From positions 61,691 to 125,690 of the forward strand of contig NZ_JAHKSN010000012.1 in the NCBI RefSeq assembly GCF_018863415.1: a DNA stretch of 64,000 nt, read 5' to 3'. The translations under genes were made by a program, and so were the position numbers. Below are positions 55,519-64,000 of this stretch, piece after piece. Numbering within the stretch: position 1 is the first letter of the stretch; each line of letters starts with the position of its first letter. A model generated the notes under the pieces. The model made no database searches, had not been told where the DNA came from, and saw only the letters and a list, made by a program, of their open reading frames with translations. This DNA is from Deinococcus aestuarii (GTDB taxonomy: Bacteria > Deinococcota > Deinococci > Deinococcales > Deinococcaceae).

Positions 55519-56456
55519 GGGGCACGGCCTCCCTGCTGGGGCTCGCCGCCGCGCTTGGGTTGGGGGCCCTCTTGACCCACGCCCGCATCCGGCGCAGCGT
55601 GGAGCGCTATCCGCCGCGCGGGCGCGTGCTCGACCTCCCCGATGGCCCCACCCACGTGATCGAGGGAGGTGACCCCACCGCGCCGCCCACCGTCCTGATC
55701 CACGGGAGCGACGGGGTGGCCCTCGACTGGCCCGTCTCGCCACTGTGGGACGAACTCGGCCCTCACGCGCGGCTGATCGCCCCCGACCGACCCGGCCACG
55801 GCCACACGCCCGTCCCCGTCGGCTCGCCCGTCACGGTGGAGGTCAACGTCCGGCGGCTCTCCCAGCTCCTGGACGCCCTGGAGGTGCGCGGGCCCGTCAC
55901 CCTGCTCGGGCACTCCTACGGGGCGGCGGTGGCGCTCGCCTTCGCCGCCGCCTACCCGGAGCGGGTGCGCTCCCTCGTGCTGTTCTCGCCCACCGCCTTC
56001 CCGGTGCGCGGCCTGACCCGGCCCCTGGCGTACGTGCCGCTCGTGCCCGGGCTGGAGACGCTGCTGACCCGGGTGTTCCTGCTGCCGCTGGGCCGCCTCG
56101 TCGCCCGGGTGGAGGGGACGCGCGCCTTCCACCCCCACCCCATCCCGCCCACCTGGCACGCGATGATGCTCGCCTTCTCCCGGCGCCGGGCGCAGGTCCA
56201 CGCCCTCGCCTGGGAAAACCGCACCTTCGCCCGGGAGCTCACCCGGCTCGTCCCGGCGTATGCCCGGCTGGACGTACCCACGACGGTCATCGCGGGAGCC
56301 CACGACCGCCTCACGCCCGCGGGGCTCCACGCCGTGCCCCTCGCCCGCGCCCTGCCCCGGGCGACCCTGCGGGTCCTGGGCGACGGCGGGCACCAGCTCC
56401 ACTGGACCCACCCGGAGGAGATCGCCCGCGCCGTGCTGGACACCGCTGAGCGCTGA
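55515..56456 (+). CDS. Alpha/beta-fold hydrolase, membrane-anchored
   Basis: The 313-residue protein has an N-terminal hydrophobic segment (residues 4-22) and an alpha/beta-hydrolase domain: VLIHGSDGVALDWP (oxyanion region), LLGHSYGAAVALAFA with the nucleophilic Ser, ViAGAHDRLTP with the Asp and DGGHQLHWTHPEEI with the His. The start is TTG 55515, overlapping the DUF454 stop as TTGA. Esterase, lipase or dehalogenase activity cannot be told apart. Confidence 0.85.
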   Translation: MRGTASLLGLAAALGLGALLTHARIRRSVERYPPRGRVLDLPDGPTHVIEGGDPTAPPTVLIHGSDGVALDWPVSPLWDELGPHARLIAPDRPGHGHTPVPVGSPVTVEVNVRRLSQLLDALEVRGPVTLLGHSYGAAVALAFAAAYPERVRSLVLFSPTAFPVRGLTRPLAYVPLVPGLETLLTRVFLLPLGRLVARVEGTRAFHPHPIPPTWHAMMLAFSRRRAQVHALAWENRTFARELTRLVPAYARLDVPTTVIAGAHDRLTPAGLHAVPLARALPRATLRVLGDGGHQLHWTHPEEIARAVLDTAER

Positions 56457-56458
56457 GA

Positions 56459-56472
56459 GGACGGGACCGTCC
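56459..56472. terminator. Palindrome after the hydrolase gene
   Basis: GGACGGGACCGTCC is an inverted repeat with a two-base centre, followed by CCTTC. Its loop is too short for a good terminator, so it may act as a cruciform or protein site. Confidence 0.3.
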
Positions 56473-56513
56473 CCTTCGTCTCCTGCCTTCCTTTGGGGCC
56501 CTTCCCCCGGCAC

Positions 56514-56519
56514 TAGACT
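56514..56519 (+). promoter_or_regulatory. Leaderless -10 element for the ferredoxin gene
   Basis: TAGACT is followed by six bases and ATG 56526. Confidence 0.55.
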
Positions 56520-56525
56520 CGGCGC

Positions 56526-57524
56526 ATGTTGGAAGGCGTTCTGAACCGTCTGGGCGAGTACGGCAACCCGCTGCCGCGCTTTGCGGCGCCGCGTTGCCTG
56601 CTCGAACGTCAGGCGGTCGGCGGCTGCGACGCCTGCCACACCACCTGCCCCCACGGCGCGATTCAGCTCGGCCCCCTGGGTGACAGCATCCAGATCGACC
56701 CCGCCCTGTGCACGGGCTGCGGCCTGTGCGTGCAGGTCTGCCCCTCGGGCGCCCTGGAGTACGACCTCACGCCCACCCTCCAGACCGTGCGCGACGCGGG
56801 CCAGGGCGGGGAGGCCACCCTCACCTGCTCCCAGAGCGGGGCGGGCGGTCCCACCCTACCCTGCCTGGGCCGCGTGACCCCCGCCGTGGTCGCCGCCGCC
56901 GGGGCCTGGGGCACGCCCCTGACCCTGATTCACGGCGAGTGCGGGGCCTGCCCGGTCGGTGCCCCCGACGTGCCGGGGCGGGTGGGCCGCGTGGTCGAGG
57001 AGGCCAATCACCTGCGGGGGGCGACCGGGCAGCCCACCGAGGCCACCGTGCGCCCCGCCACCCCGGAGGACCAGGGCCGGGCCGTGCGCGTCTCGCGCCG
57101 CGGAGCCTTCGCCACCCTCCTGCGCGTGGGGCGGCAGCAGGTCGCCCAGGCCATTCCCGAGCGTCCCCTCCCCTTCGTGGACTGGAGCGTCCCGGGGGAG
57201 CGCACCCCCGAGGAGTGGCGGTGGCGCGCCCGGTCCCTCCAGCCCGCCCCGGCCCCCGACGCGGGCGTCTTCTGGCCCGCGCCCCTGGTGGACGACTCCT
57301 GCATCGACTGCCCGGTGTGCTCCAACGTCTGCCCCACCGAGGCGATCACCCGCGAGCTGAAGCCGGAAGGCGGCGTGCGGCTCCTCCTCAACCTCTCCGC
57401 CTGCACGGGCTGCATGGCCTGCGTGCGCTCCTGCCCGCCGGATGCGATGCACCCGCAGGAAGAATGGCTCCCCGCCGCCTTCCACGCGCCGATCCTGATT
57501 CGGGAGAGCGACTCGGTGATGTAG
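56526..57524 (+). CDS. Multi-cluster 4Fe-4S ferredoxin-like protein
   Basis: The 332-residue protein has two ferredoxin modules at each end: CDACHTTCPHGAI (residues 34-46) with CTGCGLCVQVCPSGAL (62-77), and CIDCPVCSNVCPTEAI with CTGCMACVRSCPPDAM close to the C-terminus. The middle holds more cysteines (TCSQSG, LPCLGR, GECGACPVG). Up to four 4Fe-4S clusters are thus expected. No oxidoreductase is adjacent, so its electron partners are unknown. The leaderless ATG is clear. Confidence 0.85.
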   Translation: MLEGVLNRLGEYGNPLPRFAAPRCLLERQAVGGCDACHTTCPHGAIQLGPLGDSIQIDPALCTGCGLCVQVCPSGALEYDLTPTLQTVRDAGQGGEATLTCSQSGAGGPTLPCLGRVTPAVVAAAGAWGTPLTLIHGECGACPVGAPDVPGRVGRVVEEANHLRGATGQPTEATVRPATPEDQGRAVRVSRRGAFATLLRVGRQQVAQAIPERPLPFVDWSVPGERTPEEWRWRARSLQPAPAPDAGVFWPAPLVDDSCIDCPVCSNVCPTEAITRELKPEGGVRLLLNLSACTGCMACVRSCPPDAMHPQEEWLPAAFHAPILIRESDSVM

Positions 57525-57572
57525 GCGGTGGGTGAGGAGAGATGAGGCTTGGGGCGTGGAGGGCACTGAGGA

Positions 57573-57820
57573 GCGGTTGCGTTACCCCCTCTGCTGCGCA
57601 GCTCTACAAATCCCAGCCTCCCCCTTCAAGGGGAGGAGCAAAGGGCGCGAGAGCTCTTGCTTTTAAAACGTCTATTTGGACGCCCCTTGAGTGCCGGTGA
57701 CTGAACGCCCCAGGCCCACGGCCCCGCCTTGCTCGCGCAGCGAGACGGTGGGCACGCCGATGGGATGCGACAAGATCACACCTTGCGTTCAGACGGACCC
57801 GACCACCCGCGCCGTCCGTG
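57573..57820. repeat. Dispersed intergenic repeat, copy 2
   Basis: This copy shares with 9274-9600 the start GCGTTACCCCCTCTG, the block GCTCGCGCAGCGAGACGG and the inverted repeat around AAGATCACACCTT. It is shorter in the middle. It fills most of the 458 bases between the ferredoxin and helicase genes. Confidence 0.75.
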
Positions 57821-57834
57821 TGCCCTTGCCCAGC

Positions 57835-57910
57835 GCCGCGCCGCTCCCCCTGCCCCCTCAGGGGGTAGGGGGCAGGGGGGTGGGGGTAAACCGTCGCAAG
57901 ACACCCTGCC
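57835..57910. other. G/C-tract region before the helicase gene
   Basis: A run of C blocks followed by G blocks (CCCCCT, CAGGGGG, GGGGGCAGGGGGG) can fold as a hairpin or, on one strand, as a G-quadruplex: four or more G runs of five lie within 40 bases. No gene is seen. Confidence 0.4.
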
Positions 57911-57969
57911 CCCCTCCACCCCCACCCCGACCGTAACCCCTCTCCCCACCCACCTTTTCCCAAGCGCCC

Positions 57970-57975
57970 TACACT
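57970..57975 (+). promoter_or_regulatory. Leaderless -10 element for the helicase gene
   Basis: TACACT is followed by seven bases and GTG 57983. Confidence 0.5.
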
Positions 57976-57982
57976 GAGCCAC

Positions 57983-60612
<2,630 letters not shown>

Positions 60613-60616
<4 letters not shown>

Positions 60617-60642
60617 CCCCCTCACGCGGGCGCGTCTATACT
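60613..60642 (+). promoter_or_regulatory. tRNA promoter
   Basis: TTGACC (60613-60618), 18 bases, TATACT (60637-60642), ahead of tRNA-Gln. The -35 box overlaps the stop codon of the helicase gene. Confidence 0.75.
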
Positions 60643-60671
60643 CCACTGCGCCCGCCCGGCGGGTGAAGCGT

Positions 60672-60745
<74 letters not shown>

Positions 60746-60762
60746 GCGAAGGCAGGAAGAGA

Positions 60763-60799
60763 GGCGGAGTCCACCCCGGATTCCGCCGCCTTCTTTTTC
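60763..60799 (+). terminator. Terminator after tRNA-Gln
   Basis: GGCGGAGTCC and GGATTCCGCC form a stem (one mismatch) followed by GCCTTCTTTTT. Confidence 0.75.
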
Positions 60800-60851
60800 G
60801 GTGAGACGCGCCGCTGAGCCACATGAACATCACGTCAGCCGTCCTCACCTT

Positions 60852-60885
60852 GAGTCAGGCGGGCTTCACCCGGAGTCAGGCGGGC
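60852..60885. promoter_or_regulatory. Direct repeat, likely operator, upstream of the DUF4384 gene
   Basis: GAGTCAGGCGGGC occurs at 60852-60864 and again at 60873-60885, exactly 21 bp apart, two helical turns. TACGGT at 60891-60896 could be the -10 box, so the repeats cover the -35 region. Confidence 0.55.
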
Positions 60886-60970
60886 GGGACTACGGTGGGG
60901 TCAGCCAGGCCACCGAGAATCCCGCGCAGGACGCTTCCGGCGCAGCGGTGGCCTCGACCGGAGGAATGCC

Positions 60971-61582
60971 ATGAAGAAGCCCGCCATCCTGACCACTCTG
61001 ACCGCCGCCCTGCTTCTTCCCCTTGCCGCCCCTGCCCAGGCCACGCCCCGGCTGAGTGCCCAGAGCATCATCGTGAACCCGGTCCAGACGAACCTCTCGG
61101 CGCAGGTGTGGGTGGACCGCGACCCCAGCGGTCTCCAGACCCCGAACTACCGGGTGGGCGAGCGCATCCGCCTCTACACCCAGGTCAACGAGGACGCCTA
61201 CGTCTACCTCTTCAACGTGAACCCCGACGGCAGCGTCGATCAGATTCTGCCCAACCGCCTGAGCGGCACCAACTTCGTGCGCCGGGGCGAAATCCGCGCC
61301 TTCCCGGCGGCGGGAGACAACTTCACCTTCGACGTGGCGGGCCCCTACGGGCTGAACAAGGTCCTCGTCGTCGCCAGCCGCCGCGCGCTGAACCTCTCGG
61401 AGATCAGCTCCTTCCAGGCGGGGCAACCCTTCGCCACCGTCAAGCCCACCGCCAACTCCCCCCAGCGCCTCGCCCAGGCCCTGAGTATCGTCGTCAACCC
61501 GGTCACGCCCACGCCGACCCAGCCCGCCATCTCCCAGCAGGACTGGGTGAGCGACACGGCGTCCTACAACGTGGCGTACTGA
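60971..61582 (+). CDS. DUF4384 secreted protein
   Basis: The 203-residue protein has a signal peptide ([23 protein letters not shown]) and the DUF4384 core: [40 protein letters not shown], followed by [18 protein letters not shown]. It is common in Deinococcus and is thought to be a cell-surface or periplasmic domain. GGAGGAA stands before the ATG. A paired direct repeat lies at the presumed promoter. Confidence 0.88.
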   Translation: MKKPAILTTLTAALLLPLAAPAQATPRLSAQSIIVNPVQTNLSAQVWVDRDPSGLQTPNYRVGERIRLYTQVNEDAYVYLFNVNPDGSVDQILPNRLSGTNFVRRGEIRAFPAAGDNFTFDVAGPYGLNKVLVVASRRALNLSEISSFQAGQPFATVKPTANSPQRLAQALSIVVNPVTPTPTQPAISQQDWVSDTASYNVAY

Positions 61583-61631
61583 GGGAAGTGGTGAGTGGTC
61601 CGTGGGACCGCACCGCTGAACAACAGGAATG

Positions 61632-61672
61632 AGGGGGACGTGGCCGATGCTGCGTCCCCTCGTCCCTTTGTG
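61632..61672. terminator. Terminator between convergent genes
   Basis: GGGGACG (61634-61640) pairs with CGTCCCC (61653-61659) over a 12-base loop, followed by TCGTCCCTTT. Confidence 0.6.
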
Positions 61673-61678
61673 CGTCCC

Positions 61679-62487
61679 CTACCGCCCCCGCGTCAACACG
61701 TAGTACGCCCGCTCCCCCTGCCGCGCGAGGTCGGTCACGGCATATCCACCTCCCAGATAGCCGCCCAGCACGTCGCGCAGGGCGTGTCTCCAGGCGAGGC
61801 GTGCAGCTTCGGGCAGGGTGTCCGCCCGTGTGGGCACCTCCGCGAGGAGACGCGGCCCGGCCAGGTCGAGGCGGGGGCGTCCTGGTCCCTCTCCCTGCGC
61901 TTCCAGCACCACCTCACCGTCCGGAGGGGGAGCCGGGCGTTCCATGTGCGGCCTCGTCAGGTCCCACTCGATCATCAGACGGTCGGCGGGAAAGGCGGCC
62001 CTGCGATCCTCCCCGAGGGCGTACCAGCCCGGGTGGTAGCTCACGGCCCGCGCGCCCAGCTTTCCCAGGTTGAGGCGGGCGTTGCGGGTCACCAGGGGGT
62101 CGAAGGTCCAGGTCATCCGCGTGAGGCCCTGCGCGAGCGCCCGTTCCCGCTGCGCGAGCTTGAGGGCAACGGCGGCCCCGCCCCCCCGCCACTCCGGCGA
62201 GACGGCGAGGAGGTGCGAGTGGTGCCAGAGCTGCCCGCCCTTCAGGGCCGGAAAGCCGTAGGCGAGGCCGAAGGGGGAAGCCGCGGCGCCCGCCTCATCA
62301 TCTGCGGGATAGGCCGCCAGCACGACCGCGCCCGTGTGGGCCCCGATGCGGAGCATGGTGGCGGGCAGCACCTCGCGGTCGGCGTACCCCCAGGCCCGCA
62401 CCTGCACGTCCTCCAGCGCCCGCATCTCCCAGGGGTCGGTCACGTCCCGGACGACGAAGGCACGCCCGGCCGGGGAGATGGGTCCCG

Positions 62488-62491
<4 letters not shown>
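61679..62491 (-). CDS. GNAT-family acyltransferase paired with an amino-acid racemase
   Basis: This 270-residue protein is of the COG3375-like GNAT group: [53 protein letters not shown] with the CoA loop, and [37 protein letters not shown] 62491 overlaps the racemase stop as TTGA. In Geobacillus the same gene pair makes N-succinyl-D-amino acids from succinyl-CoA, and the racemase then turns them over; I infer the same here. Confidence 0.85.
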
Positions 62492-63597
<1,106 letters not shown>

Positions 63598-63603
63598 GAC
63601 CCC

Positions 63604-63609
63604 AGTATG
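63604..63609 (-). promoter_or_regulatory. Leaderless -10 element for the racemase/GNAT pair
   Basis: Reads CATACT on the minus strand, six bases before the ATG of the racemase gene. Confidence 0.45.
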
Positions 63610-63673
63610 CCCAGCCGGACGGCGAAGGGGTCGCGGGCGCACGCTTCGGGAGCCCGGCGAGGGCCGGGGGGAG

Positions 63674-64000
<327 letters not shown>

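Overview
The window is about 70% G+C, densely coded and has no transposase, integrase, phage or CRISPR sequence that I can see. The 5' end of a 16S rRNA gene at the right edge reads like Deinococcota. So does the gene content: LptA/LptC-like proteins, minDE with a RodA/FtsW protein, an L-lactate dehydrogenase of deinococcal length, a DUF4384 protein and an N-acylamino-acid racemase beside a GNAT. Many genes start with a TANNNT -10 element only 5-8 bases before the start codon, the leaderless-mRNA arrangement described for Deinococcus. I therefore read the window as chromosome of a Deinococcus species; the species cannot be told.

Left part (1-23.5 kb). A tatD fragment is followed by a three-gene cell-envelope cluster (LptC-like, two OstA-like proteins), an MFS exporter, an aldo/keto reductase, lactate dehydrogenase with a universal stress protein, and a beta-CASP metallo-beta-lactamase nuclease. 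Next come pseudouridine salvage (psuK-psuG), a small minus-strand cluster (VOC protein, 81-residue protein, a 32-residue ORF, CitE-like lyase), a RIO1 kinase with a GNAT, a RecQ-like helicase, an NMT1-type solute-binding protein and an RGG-repeat protein built from exact 120-bp tandem repeats. An S9 peptidase and an M20 peptidase follow.

Middle (23.5-43.4 kb). An APH-type kinase and a PIG-L deacetylase diverge from three consecutive tandem-GNAT paralogues; together these suggest small-molecule, possibly thiol or aminosugar, modification. A probable queuosine pair follows: a VUT/YhhQ transporter overlapping a short QueF-like protein that lacks the catalytic Asp. Then come prepilin peptidase, nitronate monooxygenase, rimO, a PIN toxin with antitoxin-like partner, minD-minE, rodA/ftsW, an SDR, a frameshifted DUF429 gene with two coupled small genes, an aldo/keto reductase and an ABC-2 exporter.

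Right part (43.4-64 kb). A LacI-regulated carbohydrate operon runs leftwards: lacI, solute-binding protein, two permeases, debranching-type glycosidase and two small proteins. A GH3 glucosidase lies upstream. Two LacI-type palindromes 64 bp apart sit at the operon promoter, and a perfect 13-bp hairpin separates the binding-protein gene from the permeases. Beyond are xdhC, a DUF454 protein, an alpha/beta hydrolase, a multi-cluster ferredoxin, a MrfA-like helicase, tRNA-Gln, a DUF4384 protein, the racemase/acyltransferase pair, and the rRNA promoter with a leader of consecutive tetraloop hairpins.

Two intergenic segments 48 kb apart (near 9.3-9.6 and 57.6-57.8 kb) are copies of one dispersed non-coding repeat. 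Coordinates were derived by hand counting checked against reading frames; short sites may be off by a base or two.
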